This document shows positions 33,106 through 41,654 of a stretch of 64,000 bases of DNA, one piece after another. A program made the translations under genes and the position numbers. The stretch comes from CAVYXK01 sp963708245 (GTDB lineage Bacteria > Pseudomonadota > Alphaproteobacteria > Acetobacterales > Acetobacteraceae): contig OY970201.1 of assembly GCA_963708245.1 (NCBI GenBank), forward strand, positions 8,122,001 through 8,186,000, in the 5' to 3' direction. The notes beneath the pieces are model-generated. The model worked only from the letters and a program-made list of their open reading frames with translations, was not told the origin of the DNA and ran no database searches. The stretch's first letter is position 1; each line of letters starts with the position of its first letter.

Positions 33106-33180
33106 GTGCCTTGGGCGCTGGCGTTGCGCGCGCAGCGGTCTATCGTGCGCGGGCGGGTCGCCGGGACGGCCGGCGGATAA
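33106..33180 (+). pseudogene. relic of a sugar-permease 3' end
   Basis: 25 codons directly after the MazF stop read WALALRAQRSIVRGRVAG and end TAGG-stop. This parallels the last residues of the intact permease at 31380 (LALALCVQRYIVRGLVAGAV). The block 31381-33105 is thus bracketed by an intact and a degraded permease end, a sign of insertion or of a lost second permease. Confidence 0.5.
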
Positions 33181-33198
33181 CAGCGGAGGAGATGCGAG

Positions 33199-34236
33199 AT
33201 GAGCAACACCACCGGCTCGAGCCACTACCTCGCCGTGCGCGAAGACTGGCTGACGCGCCGCAACGAAGCAATCCTCGAACCCGAACTGCCGGTCGTCGAT
33301 CCGCACCATCATCTCTGGGACCGGCCCGACTGGCGCTATCTGCTGCCGGAGCTGCTGGCTGACCTGAACAGCGGACACAAGATCACCGCAACGGTGTTCG
33401 TGCAGTGCCGCGCATTCCACCGCGCCGGCGGAGCCGAAGAGATGAAGCCGGTCGGCGAGACCGAGTTCGTCAACGGCGTCGCGGCAATGAGCGCATCGGG
33501 ACGCTACGGCCCGACACGGATCTGCGCCGGCATTGTCGGGCACGCGAACCTGACATTGGGCGCGGCGGTAGAAAAAGTGCTGGAGGCGCATATACGTGCG
33601 GGCGGCGATCGGTTCCGTGGCATCCGCCATATCACCGCCTGGGACCGCGATCCCGTCATACTCAACCCGGGCTATCCGGTCCCTGCCGGATTGCTCGCCG
33701 ATGCGAAGTTCCGCGAAGGTTTCGCGAAACTGGCCTCGATGGACCTGACGTTCGATGCCTGGCTTTATCATCCGCAAATCGCCGAACTGACGTCGCTCGC
33801 CCGCGCCTTCCCGAGTGCACGCATCGTGCTCGACCATGTCGGCGGGCCGCTGGCGATCGGGTCTTACGCGAACCGGCGCGAGGAAATTTTCCCCGGATGG
33901 CGTGCAGCGATCCGCGAACTGGCGACCTGCGTAAACGTGCACGTCAAGCTCGGTGGCCTGGGCATGCGCATCAACGGCTTCGGCTTCGAGGCGCAACCCG
34001 AGCCGCCGTCGTCGGAACAGCTTGCAACGGCATGGAAGCCGTATATCGACACGTGCATCGAGGCATTCGGCCCGCAACGCTGCATGTTCGAGAGCAATTT
34101 CCCAGTCGATAAGGGATCGTACAGCTACGCGGTCGGCTGGAACGCATTCAAGCGGCTGGCGGCGGGCGCCTCCGCCGCTGAGAAGGCAGAGCTGTTCAGC
34201 GGCACGGCGACGCGGTTCTATCGGCTCGGCACATAG
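33199..34236 (+). CDS. amidohydrolase 2 family (lactonase-like) metal hydrolase
   Basis: 345 residues, TIM-barrel. The N-terminal metal motif is VVDPHHHLWD (H-x-H), GIRHITAWDRD and IVLDHVGGPL supply later ligands, and CMFESNFPVDK carries the final Asp/Asn site of the amidohydrolase 2 (COG3618) group. Members hydrolyse sugar lactones (fuconolactone, gluconolactone) or related rings. Together with the SDR 8 bases downstream it could oxidise a sugar to its lactone and open it, consistent with the sugar transporter upstream. Confidence 0.85.
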   Translation: MSNTTGSSHYLAVREDWLTRRNEAILEPELPVVDPHHHLWDRPDWRYLLPELLADLNSGHKITATVFVQCRAFHRAGGAEEMKPVGETEFVNGVAAMSASGRYGPTRICAGIVGHANLTLGAAVEKVLEAHIRAGGDRFRGIRHITAWDRDPVILNPGYPVPAGLLADAKFREGFAKLASMDLTFDAWLYHPQIAELTSLARAFPSARIVLDHVGGPLAIGSYANRREEIFPGWRAAIRELATCVNVHVKLGGLGMRINGFGFEAQPEPPSSEQLATAWKPYIDTCIEAFGPQRCMFESNFPVDKGSYSYAVGWNAFKRLAAGASAAEKAELFSGTATRFYRLGT

Positions 34237-34244
34237 GCGCGCAC

Positions 34245-35018
34245 ATGGTGTATCGACCGTTCGATCTCTCCGGCCGCGTAGCACTGGTTACTGGCGGCAA
34301 TAGCGGCATCGGACTCGGCATGGCGCAGGCGCTGGCCGAGGCGGGCGCCGACATCGCCATCTGGGGCACCGATGCGCAAAAGAACGCGACCGCGCAGGCC
34401 GAGCTCGAACGCACCGGGCGGCGCGTGCTGTCACTCTGCTGCGACGTGGGCGACGAACAGGCGGTCGAAGCGGCGTTTGCCGAGACCGTCCGCACGCTCG
34501 GCCGCGTCGATGGCTGTTTCGCGAATGCAGGAGTCTCAGGACGCGGCGTGGCGTCATTCCTGGAGATGAGCGTCGCAGAATGGGACCGCGTGCTGCGGGT
34601 GAACCTGAACGGCGCGTTTCACACGTTCCGCGCCGCCGCGCGGCATATGGTGGAACGCGGCGACGGCGGCGTGCTGGTCGGCACGGCGTCGCTGGCAGCG
34701 ATCGAGGCAGCACCGCGCAGCGAACACTATGCGGCGAGCAAAGGCGGCATGATCTCCATGGTGCGTGCGCTGGCGGTCGAACTCGCCCGCTATCACATCC
34801 GCGCCCACGCCATCCTGCCCGGATGGATTGAGACGGATATGACCGCGAACGCCATCGAGAATTCGAAATTCCACGGCAACGTCATGCCGCGCATCCCGAT
34901 GCGACGGTGGGGCACGGGGGCGGATTTCGGCGGCATCGCCGTTTACCTGATGAGCGATGCCGCCGCCTATCACACCGGTGACAGTTTCGTGATCGACGGC
35001 GGATATTCGTTGTTCTGA
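34245..35018 (+). CDS. SDR family NAD(P)-dependent oxidoreductase
   Basis: 257 residues, classical SDR. Cofactor motif TGGNSGIGLGMA, NAG motif CFANAGVSGRG, catalytic Ser in GTASLAAIEAAP, Tyr-x3-Lys in YAASKGGM, and the C-terminal GDSFVIDGGYSLF. Eight bases after the amidohydrolase stop, so the two likely work together, probably oxidising the hydroxyl of an imported sugar derivative. Confidence 0.9.
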   Translation: MVYRPFDLSGRVALVTGGNSGIGLGMAQALAEAGADIAIWGTDAQKNATAQAELERTGRRVLSLCCDVGDEQAVEAAFAETVRTLGRVDGCFANAGVSGRGVASFLEMSVAEWDRVLRVNLNGAFHTFRAAARHMVERGDGGVLVGTASLAAIEAAPRSEHYAASKGGMISMVRALAVELARYHIRAHAILPGWIETDMTANAIENSKFHGNVMPRIPMRRWGTGADFGGIAVYLMSDAAAYHTGDSFVIDGGYSLF

Positions 35019-35221
35019 GCCGCGCCTCGCTCGGGACAGCCCCGCTTCAAATGCGCCCCTTCCCGACGACAGCCCGATGACATCGGCGCCAGACTGCCTA
35101 TTTGACGGCGAGCCGTTTTGTCGTGGCCTCCCCCCTGTCACGTTTGCGCGGCTCAATGGGTCGAAGGGGGACCGTAGGCGTTCGGTCAAGGATCCTTACC
35201 CTCAGGGACGGGAGAAGACCC

Positions 35222-36421
35222 ATGGACGATGCCCCCGCAGCAGCCACGCATCATGTGGCGGCCGAGGCAACACGCTACCTCGAAATACGCTCCTACACGG
35301 AACGACTGGCAGCCGCTCTTTCTCCAGAAGATCAATGCGTGCAGTCCATGGCTGACGCAAGTCCCGCCAAGTGGCACCGCGCCCACATCACCTGGTTCTT
35401 CGAGGAGTTCGTACTCGGCCCGTTCCTGCCAGGGTATCAGGTATTCGATCCTGATTTCCGCTTCCTGTTCAATTCGTACTATGAAGCGGTCGGCCCACGG
35501 CATCCGCGACCAGCGCGCGGACTGTTGACCCGCCCACCTTGCGAGAGGATCGGCGTCTATCGTGCGCACGTCGATACGGCGATGCTGCGGCTGCTGGATG
35601 CTATGCCGGCCGCCGCGGCACCGCTGGTGGAACTCGGGCTGCAACACGAGCAACAACATCAGGAGTTGCTGCTCACCGACATGCTGCACGCATTTTCGGC
35701 GAGCAAGCTCTGTCCGGCGGTGCTGCCCGGATGGCAAGAACCGACCGGCACGCTCGGGCCGACGCGGTTTGTGACCTGCGAGGGCGGACTGGTCAGCATC
35801 GGGCACGCCGGCCCCGGATTCTGCTTCGATAACGAGGAACCGCGCCACCGCATGTTCCTTCAACCCTATTCGATTGCGAGCAGGCTGGTGCGCAATCGCG
35901 ACTGGCTCGACTTCATTGCCGATGGCGGCTACCGCACGCCGACGCTGTGGATGTCGGATGGCTGGGCGCGGGCGCAGGCAGAAGGCTGGATCGCACCGCT
36001 TTATTGGCAGAAAGTCGATGGCGCTTGGCTGCAGATGGGGCTGGGCGGGCTTGCGCCGCTCGATCCTGATGCGCCGGTGCGGCAGATCGCCTGGTACGAG
36101 GCCGATGCCTACGCGCGTTGGGCTGATGCACGGCTGCCGACCGAGGCGGAATGGGAGGCGGCCTCCGCGCGACCCGAGATGCAGGAGCTGACTGGTCTCG
36201 TCTGGCAATGGACCGGGAGCGCCTATCTGCCTTACCCGGGCTATCGGCCAGCCGCCGGCGCGGTCGGCGAATACAACGGCAAATTCATGATCGGCCAGAT
36301 GGTGCTGCGCGGCGGTTCGGTGGCCACGCCTCCCAGTCATGCCAGGCCGAGCTATCGCAACTTCTTCCATCCTGAGAAGCGCTGGCAGTTCTCCGGCCTG
36401 CGGCTCGCGCGCGACATCTAA
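35222..36421 (+). CDS. egtB: ergothioneine biosynthesis protein EgtB
   Basis: 399 residues from the ATG at 35222 (after GGGACGGGAGAAGACCC). A non-heme iron sulfoxide synthase. The DinB-like N-terminal domain has KWHRAHITWFFEEF and the iron-binding helix ELGLQHEQQHQELLLTDMLH (H-x3-H). The C-terminal formylglycine-generating-enzyme-like domain has FCFDNEEPRH, LPTEAEWEAA and GLVWQWTGSAY, then RGGS and SYRNFFHPEKRW. It couples the sulfur donor to hercynine. The egtD gene follows 11 bases on, completing the core pathway. Confidence 0.92.
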   Translation: MDDAPAAATHHVAAEATRYLEIRSYTERLAAALSPEDQCVQSMADASPAKWHRAHITWFFEEFVLGPFLPGYQVFDPDFRFLFNSYYEAVGPRHPRPARGLLTRPPCERIGVYRAHVDTAMLRLLDAMPAAAAPLVELGLQHEQQHQELLLTDMLHAFSASKLCPAVLPGWQEPTGTLGPTRFVTCEGGLVSIGHAGPGFCFDNEEPRHRMFLQPYSIASRLVRNRDWLDFIADGGYRTPTLWMSDGWARAQAEGWIAPLYWQKVDGAWLQMGLGGLAPLDPDAPVRQIAWYEADAYARWADARLPTEAEWEAASARPEMQELTGLVWQWTGSAYLPYPGYRPAAGAVGEYNGKFMIGQMVLRGGSVATPPSHARPSYRNFFHPEKRWQFSGLRLARDI

Positions 36422-36432
36422 AGGACAATCGA

Positions 36433-37398
36433 ATGCCGAATGACAGTCTGGTCCGCTCCGCGGACGCGACCCTTGTCTCGATTGCGCTGCAAGGGCTGTC
36501 CTCCCGACCGAAGACGCTGCCGGCCAAACTCTTTTACGACGAGCAGGGCTGCCGGCTGTTCTATAAGATCACCGAACTCCCCGAATACTATCTGACCCGC
36601 ACCGAGCTGGCGCTGCTGCGGCGTTTCGCGCCGAACATTGCAGCGATGGTCAATGAGCCGGCTGCACTGATCGAATACGGCGCGAGCGACGAGACCAAGG
36701 CCGAATTCCTGCTGGGACAGGCCGACAAGCTCGGCCGTCCACGATTTGCGGCATACGTGCCGATCGATGTCGCTGCCGATGCGCTTGCGCGATTGGCGGT
36801 GCGGCTGCGGCGACGAAGACCGGCGCTGGCGGTGTTTCCAATCGGCGCGGATTTCACCAGCCCGGTGGCGCTGCCGGCCGAGCTGGGCGGCATGGCCCGT
36901 CTGGGCTTCTTTCCCGGCTCGACGATCGGCAATCTCGATCCATCTGATGCGCGGCGGTTCCTGGCGCAGGCACGCTTGGCGCTCGGGCCCGACGCGCGCA
37001 TGCTAGTCGGCGTCGATCTGCGCAAGGATCCGGCGATCCTGATCCCCGCCTATGACGATGCGCAGGGTGTGACGGCGGCATTCAATCTCAATCTGCTGGC
37101 GCGCCTGAACCGCGAAGCAGACGCCGATTTCGATCTGGACTGCTTTATCCACCGCGCGGTGTGGAACGACCGGGAGAGCCGGATCGAGATGCATCTGGAG
37201 AGCTGCTGCGACCAGATCGTGTACGTCGCCGGCCGGGCGATCCGGTTCGTAGCGGGCGAGACGATCCATACCGAGAACAGCTACAAGCACACGATGGAGG
37301 GCTTCGCGAACCTGGCCGAGCGATCCGGCTGGCGGGTGCACCGTGTATGGACCGACCCGGCGAGGCTGTTCTCGGAGCACCTGCTGGTGACGAGCTAG
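36433..37398 (+). CDS. egtD: L-histidine N-alpha-methyltransferase EgtD
   Basis: 321 residues. Trimethylates histidine to hercynine using SAM, the first step to ergothioneine. The family signature LFYDEQGCRLFYKITELPEY then YLTRTE is present, as are EYGASDETKAEFLL, FFPGSTIGNLDPSDARRFL (SAM pocket) and the C-terminal substrate segment IHTENSYKHTMEGF. Standard length. The egtBD pair suffices for the pathway together with housekeeping amidase and lyase activities; no egtC or egtE was seen. Confidence 0.93.
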   Translation: MPNDSLVRSADATLVSIALQGLSSRPKTLPAKLFYDEQGCRLFYKITELPEYYLTRTELALLRRFAPNIAAMVNEPAALIEYGASDETKAEFLLGQADKLGRPRFAAYVPIDVAADALARLAVRLRRRRPALAVFPIGADFTSPVALPAELGGMARLGFFPGSTIGNLDPSDARRFLAQARLALGPDARMLVGVDLRKDPAILIPAYDDAQGVTAAFNLNLLARLNREADADFDLDCFIHRAVWNDRESRIEMHLESCCDQIVYVAGRAIRFVAGETIHTENSYKHTMEGFANLAERSGWRVHRVWTDPARLFSEHLLVTS

Positions 37399-37735
37399 AC
37401 TGGAAACGCCGGGTTCCCTTACACCTCTCCCGCCCTGCGGGAGAGGTCGCCGCGCGGCAGCGCGGCGGGTGAGGGTGCCGGGGCCGAGACTGATTACCCA
37501 TTCCAGTCACGCTAAACGTGCTCCGGGAATTGGGCGAAGGCGCGCTTGAACCAAGTTCGGAATCATCAAGCCATGACACGGCCACGCCGACCGTTCCGCT
37601 TACGCTAACCACCCTCTGGCTTAATCATGCGACACGCTCTGCAGCGGCAACTCCGCACGGCCGTGACATTGCCTGCCCGCGGCTCTATCACGGCGCCGTT
37701 TTTTGCCCAGGATTTGCGCCTTGCTCAGTCGCCAC
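37399..37735. other. intergenic region with REP-like copy C
   Basis: 337 bases between egtD and the lipoprotein gene. The first 80 hold REP-like copy C; the remainder has no recognisable gene. A TTTTTT run at 37699-37704 is followed by a TTG 33 bases before the chosen lipoprotein start. Confidence 0.5.
37422..37478. repeat. REP-like element (copy C), inverted relative to copy A
   Basis: CCTCTCCCGC-CCT-GCGGGAGAGG followed by CGCCGCGC-GGCA-GCGCGGCG and GGTGAGGGTGC. The reverse-complement arrangement of copy A, placed 23 bases after the egtD stop where it could serve as a transcript end. Confidence 0.75.
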
Positions 37736-38353
37736 ATGTTTGTGTTATCGGTGGTGCTCCTCGCCCTGGCCGGCTGTGCCGCCGACTATTCGCCGAACAC
37801 GTACGCGGCCGCCGCTGTCCAACAGGCCAACAAGGTCGATCGCGGCGTGATCGTCGGTCGCCGGCTGGTGCAGGTCAGCGCGCAGGGAACCGTCGGCGCG
37901 GTAACTGGCGGCGCGGCCGGCGGGATCGCCGGGTCGCAGGCGCCGGGCGGGGCTGTCGCCTCGGCCTTTGGTGCGCTGGGCGGCGCACTGGTGGGCGGGC
38001 TGGCTGGCACTGCGGCCGAGCATGCGGTGGCTGACACCCAGGCTTGGGAATACATCGTGCAGCAGCCGAACGGCGACCTGCTGTCGGTGACCCAGGCGGA
38101 CCCGGCGCCGCTGGCGATCGGCCAGCATGTGCTGGTGATCACCGGCAAGCAGGCGCGCATCGTGCCCGACTACACGGTCGCACTGGCGCCGCCCACAGCC
38201 GATCTTGCCGCCCCGGCCAAGGCGGCCAAGCCGGATACTGCCCCTGCCCCCGCCGCGCCGATCACCGCGACGCCGCTGCCGCCGCCGGCTTCGCTTACGC
38301 CCGCGCCCACGACGGGCGCGCCAAGCGGAAACGGCGGGTCGATGGCGCAATAA
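37736..38353 (+). CDS. outer-membrane lipoprotein with glycine zipper (SlyB/Pcp-like)
   Basis: 205 residues from ATG 37736. Signal peptide MFVLSVVLLALAGC with lipobox LAGC. A long glycine-zipper stretch follows (GTVGAVTGGAAGGIAGSQAP, GALGGALVGGLAG), then a short beta domain (WEYIVQQPNGDLLSVTQADP) typical of SlyB/Pcp 17-kDa surface antigen proteins. The C-terminal 55 residues are Pro/Ala-rich. Likely an outer-membrane lipoprotein maintaining envelope integrity. A TTG at 37703 would add 11 residues before the signal and is less likely. Confidence 0.75.
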   Translation: MFVLSVVLLALAGCAADYSPNTYAAAAVQQANKVDRGVIVGRRLVQVSAQGTVGAVTGGAAGGIAGSQAPGGAVASAFGALGGALVGGLAGTAAEHAVADTQAWEYIVQQPNGDLLSVTQADPAPLAIGQHVLVITGKQARIVPDYTVALAPPTADLAAPAKAAKPDTAPAPAAPITATPLPPPASLTPAPTTGAPSGNGGSMAQ

Positions 38354-38546
38354 AAGTGTGCCTGAGATCTTCCGGACCGGCGGCTTCCGGTTCTTCTTCT
38401 ATGCGAACGAAGGTAACCCAAGGGAGCGAGCCCACGTCCCGATGATTGTGATCGCGAGCACGGGATCACAAAGCGTGAGCATTCCGCCTGTCCAGTCTCA
38501 CCGATTGTGAGCAGAATACGCCGCTTGTTTGCGAGCACGGACGCCG

Positions 38547-38969
38547 ATGATTGCAAGCGGCTACACCTACAGGCGCGCTTGTATGTTGCGTCCGGCAACA
38601 CGTGCGGCCCCGCCATCCGGCAGGGCAGGTCGTGCCATCCGGCACGGCGAAGAACCGCCGACGCCGGGGCTTTGGAGCGAAGAACACCTTTATGCCGAGA
38701 TCGTCGAAATAGTGCTGCGCCATTGCGGCACGACCGGCGACGAGTTGGACAGCGGCGACGTTCCGGTTCACGCCCAGCTAATGACCATGTGCGAGGAAGG
38801 CAGGCTGATCGAGATCACCGACCGCACGGGCGGGCGCATCCGTGGCAAGCTCCTGCCCGAAGGCCGCGACCTCATCGAACGGCTACGGGCGGAGCAGGAG
38901 CGCGACTGCGTGCGGATCGACAAGACGCTTCGCCAGATGCACCGCGACGAGGACGGCAACGAGCCGTGA
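38547..38969 (+). CDS. small hypothetical protein
   Basis: 140 residues from ATG 38547; a GTG at 38529 is an alternative. The first 50 residues are Arg/Ala-rich and may not be translated. The C-terminal 90 look like a real soluble domain: LYAEIVEIVLRHCGTTGDEL, HAQLMTMCEEGRLIEITDRT, and a helix GRDLIERLRAEQERDC, compatible with a small winged-helix fold. No family recognised. Flanked on both sides by the inverted-repeat clusters. Confidence 0.45.
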   Translation: MIASGYTYRRACMLRPATRAAPPSGRAGRAIRHGEEPPTPGLWSEEHLYAEIVEIVLRHCGTTGDELDSGDVPVHAQLMTMCEEGRLIEITDRTGGRIRGKLLPEGRDLIERLRAEQERDCVRIDKTLRQMHRDEDGNEP

Positions 38970-39276
38970 TCGACGACACGCGCACGCTCGGTGAGACTTA
39001 TACCAACCGCCCCTGTGCTTGACTCGCCATGCGCTCCGGTAGGGCGGAAAAGCGAAGCGCATTCCGCCGCCTTTCGCCGTGCAAGGGTCAACATCAAAGG
39101 GATCCGTTGGTTTGGGCGCCGGCTCGGTGATCCTGGGCGCAACGCCGATGAGTGCAAGTCCGTCTCACCGAGCCTGAGCCCAGGATCACTCAGCGTGACC
39201 CACACGCTCCGATAGTCTCACGTAGCGTGAGCTCGACCACCGGCGACGTGCCGGTGGTCGAGCTGCAGCGGTGACC
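38970..39276. other. intergenic region with inverted-repeat cluster and a strong hairpin
   Basis: 307 bases without a gene. Holds three of the seven TCTCAC-type dyads (39163-39232) and the 15-bp stem at 39230-39264. No ORF with coding character. Confidence 0.5.
39230..39264 (-). terminator. 15-bp perfect hairpin after a minus-strand gene
   Basis: GCTCGACCACCGGC (39231-39244) pairs perfectly with GCCGGTGGTCGAGC (39250-39263) around a GACGT loop, with one further A-T pair outside. It lies 12 bases past the stop of the minus-strand gene at 39277. No U-tract follows, so a factor-dependent or RNA-stabilising role is as likely as intrinsic termination. Confidence 0.5.
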
Positions 39277-39567
39277 CTAATAGTTTACTCCGCAAAATCC
39301 CCCTCTGTGATTAGCCCAATTCACGAAATGCCTATCCGGTGGGCACCCCTCGTGGGGGCGATGCGCCGGCTCGCCGCCATACCAATAACGACAATTGCCG
39401 TATCCGTCACGAAAATAGCCATTGCCACACCCTTCTTCAACTTTTACGATCGGCGCGTGGCTCTCAAGAATGCCAAGTGTATCGTTCGTTGCGGCGGTCG
39501 CCGCTTCCGTTGGAACCCCGCCCAGCAGCGGAAACGTCACCAACGCAGGAACTAGAAACCTTATCAC
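39277..39567 (-). CDS. small secreted Cys/Gly-rich protein (GCG-type)
   Basis: 96 residues from a GTG with GGAGG 6 bases upstream. Signal peptide to about residue 22 (LLGGVPTEA). The mature C-terminus is rich in Gly, Tyr, His and Cys: EEGCGNGYFRDGYGNCRYWY, then HEGCPPDRHF and GGFCGVNY. Four cysteines suggest two periplasmic disulfides. It resembles the short exported 'GCG' proteins of alphaproteobacteria that contain G-C-G-x-G-x(2)-R-x(3)-G-x-C. Function unknown. Confidence 0.6.
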   Translation of the reverse strand: MIRFLVPALVTFPLLGGVPTEAATAATNDTLGILESHAPIVKVEEGCGNGYFRDGYGNCRYWYGGEPAHRPHEGCPPDRHFVNWANHRGGFCGVNY

Positions 39568-40055
39568 GGTATTCCTCCATCCGTTCTTGACCAGAGCCTA
39601 TCTCTGGTCGTGTTTCCAGTCGTAACCAGTGGTGATCCGATCCGCAGTGACTCCGGTCACACCCCCTGCCTGAGCCCAGGATCAACTGAGCGTGAGCCCA
39701 CGCGTTCCGATAGTCTCACGGAGCGTGAGCTCAAATTCGCGATGATTGCGAGCCAGCCGCGCATGAGTGCAAGCCGCTACGGCTAACCTCCCCGTGTTTC
39801 ATAAATCATATGTGAACGGCCCCCGCGTGCAAGGGCTTTCGAGTTTGTTGTGGCGATATGGTCAGGTGCAGTCATATGTCCGGCCCTTCGGTGCAGTGCA
39901 TATGACCGCTGGCCCTGATGGAGTTCGCTGATCGGGTCCCAATCAAGACTACGCGCTGCGTCGCGCCTTGAGTTATCCGGGTCTTCCCGATCCGCGGCTC
40001 GACCGCTCGCCATCACGTCCTCTTCACCCTCGCATTCTGAACGGGTTTGCCGCGC
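39568..40055. other. intergenic region left of the IS110 relic
   Basis: 488 bases with no gene. Contains two TCTCAC-type dyads (39680, 39714) and an 8-bp inverted repeat GTCATATG (39871-39878)/CATATGAC (39899-39906). IS110-group elements often carry subterminal repeats, so this may mark the element's left edge, but the boundary is not proven. Confidence 0.4.
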
Positions 40056-41087
40056 TTATGCCGGCTGCCCGAGAGGCTGCTTCGCCCGGTAGCCCTCGCC
40101 GCGCATCATCACCGCCCAGACGATGCGGGCAGTCTTGTTGGCCAGCGCGACCGCGGCAACCTTTGTCGGCTTGCGTGCCAACATGGCGCGAACCCACTCG
40201 CCGTCTCGTGTCGGTCGATTGCGTGCATGCCGGAGCACGGTGACCGCGCCGGCGATGAGCAGGCTCCGGATATATTTGTCACCGCGCTTGCTGATGCGGC
40301 CCAGGCGTTCCTTGCCGCCGCTCGAGTTCTGCCGCGGCGTCATTCCCCGCCAGGCGGCGAACTGACAGCCCGAGCGGAACAGCGTCGGATCGGCGACCGT
40401 CGCAGCAATCGCGCTCGCCCCCATGATGCCGACACCGGGCACGCTGGCCAGCAATTGGCTGACTTGGCTTTGTCGATGCCATCTCGTCAGGGACACCTCG
40501 ATCTGCCGGATCCTGCCGGCGGTATCGTCCAGCTGGTCCACGATCATCTGCAGAATCGAGCGCGCAAGCTCCGGAAGCCGCGCCTATTCATGAGCAATTT
40601 GGCTGATCAGGATCTCAACATGCCGGAGACCCTGCGGCGCGATGATGCCGAACTCCGCCATGTGGGCACGCAGCGCATTGACCAGCATGGTGCGTTGCCG
40701 GACCAACAGGTTGCGCGCACGATGCAGCATCAACACCGATTGCTGGGTGGCATCCTTCACCGCCACGAAGCGCATCGAAGGACGCGTCACTGCTTCACAG
40801 ATTGCCTCAGCATCGGCTGCGTCGTTCTTGTTGCGTTTGACGTAGGCTTTCACATACGCCGGCGGCATCAGCTTCACGGTGTGGCCAAGTTTGGTCAGCT
40901 CGCGAGCCCAATAGTGGGCTGTCGCGCAGGCTTCCATGCCGACCAGGCACGCTGGCAACGACTGAGAAAACGCCGGCACCTCGCTGCGTCGCAGCTTACG
41001 ACGGACGACGATCGCGCCGCTGACATCGACGCCGTGGACCTGGAACCAGTGCTTGGCGAGATCCAGACCAATGGTGGTAACCTGCAT
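40056..41087 (-). pseudogene. IS110 family transposase with an internal amber codon
   Basis: A 343-codon gene. The N-terminal DEDD domain reads MQVTTIGLDLAKHWFQVHGV, then VKRNKNDAADAEAICEAV. The C-terminal transposase domain reads ASVPGVGIMGASAIAATVAD, then GKERLGRISKRGDKYIRSLL. A single in-frame TAG at 40586-40584, within ISQIAHE-stop-ARLPELARSIL, splits it. The frame is otherwise continuous, so this is one nonsense mutation and the element is probably inactive unless the codon is read through. Confidence 0.85.
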
Positions 41088-41232
41088 GGCGGACGGCTCC
41101 TCTCATTGTGGCGTTCACAGACGACCACGTTGTGGCACATCGATGCCGGGAGCGGGGGCCGTCCACCCCATCAAGACTTTCGGGAACTTTTCTTGACCGT
41201 GCTTTGTCGATGGGTTGGGCTTCCCGCAAGAT

Positions 41233-41628
41233 GTGACCGAAAACAACCCGCAAAATCGCCGCCTTGGCTATGCCCGCGTCAGCACCTACGGGCAGCCCCT
41301 TGACGCGCAGCTTGACCAGCTATGCAAGGCAGAATGCACCAAGATTTACCGGTAGAAAGTGACGGGCGTGCGGGCCGACCGGCGGGGACTGCTCAAGCTG
41401 CTCAAGGCCGTCGCCCCCGGTGACGTAGTAACGGTCACGCGCATCGACCGGCTGGCGCGCTCGACCTTCGACCTGTTCGCTATCGTCAAGCAGTTCGTGG
41501 ACGCCAAAGGACAATTTCTGCTCTATATCAACAGAGCGACGGCGGATGCCTACTATCAATGGAAAAACTTCCCCGCAGCATATGTGGCTAACGCGGACCC
41601 GCAGCGTAAAGTTCATCACAGTCAGTGA
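41233..41628 (+). pseudogene. serine resolvase N-terminal remnant with amber codon
   Basis: From GTG 41233 the frame reads NRRLGYARVSTYGQPLDAQL, with the catalytic serine in YARVS, then CKAECTKIYR, TAG at 41353-41355, then KVTGVRADRRGLLKLLKAVA and VTRIDRLARSTFDLFAIVKQ, all conserved resolvase blocks. After about 41520 similarity stops. The helix-turn-helix half is missing. A dead fragment of a Tn3-type resolvase, different from the C-terminal relic at 5.4 kb. Confidence 0.8.
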
Positions 41629-41654
41629 AGCGGAGTGATACCGTCGGTTTGTGA

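Larger units (their letters stand above)
38464..39730. repeat. seven dispersed inverted repeats of the TCTCACGNAGCGTGAGC type
   Basis: Copies at 38464-38480, 38496-38512, 39163-39179, 39184-39200, 39216-39232, 39680-39697 and 39714-39730. Each is a 5-6 bp dyad (CTCAC(G)/(C)GTGAG) with a 3-5 base centre; two (39216, 39714) are perfect 6-bp dyads. They form three clusters about 600 bases apart around two small genes. Companion GATGATTGCAAGC-like words recur at 38546, 39147, 39741 and 39762. Confidence 0.65.

Noticed and set aside
32890..34284. 464-codon minus-strand open frame over mazF and the amidohydrolase
   Set aside because: Antisense to genes with intact active-site motifs; composition is that of a shadow frame.
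38464..39730. CRISPR-like array
   Set aside because: Repeats are short, degenerate, palindromic and unevenly spaced, with no uniform spacers and no cas genes nearby.
40047..41303. 418-codon plus-strand open frame opposite the IS110 transposase
   Set aside because: It is the antisense shadow of a clear IS110 transposase; the translation shows no domain and is Arg/His/Gln-biased as expected of antisense high-GC frames.
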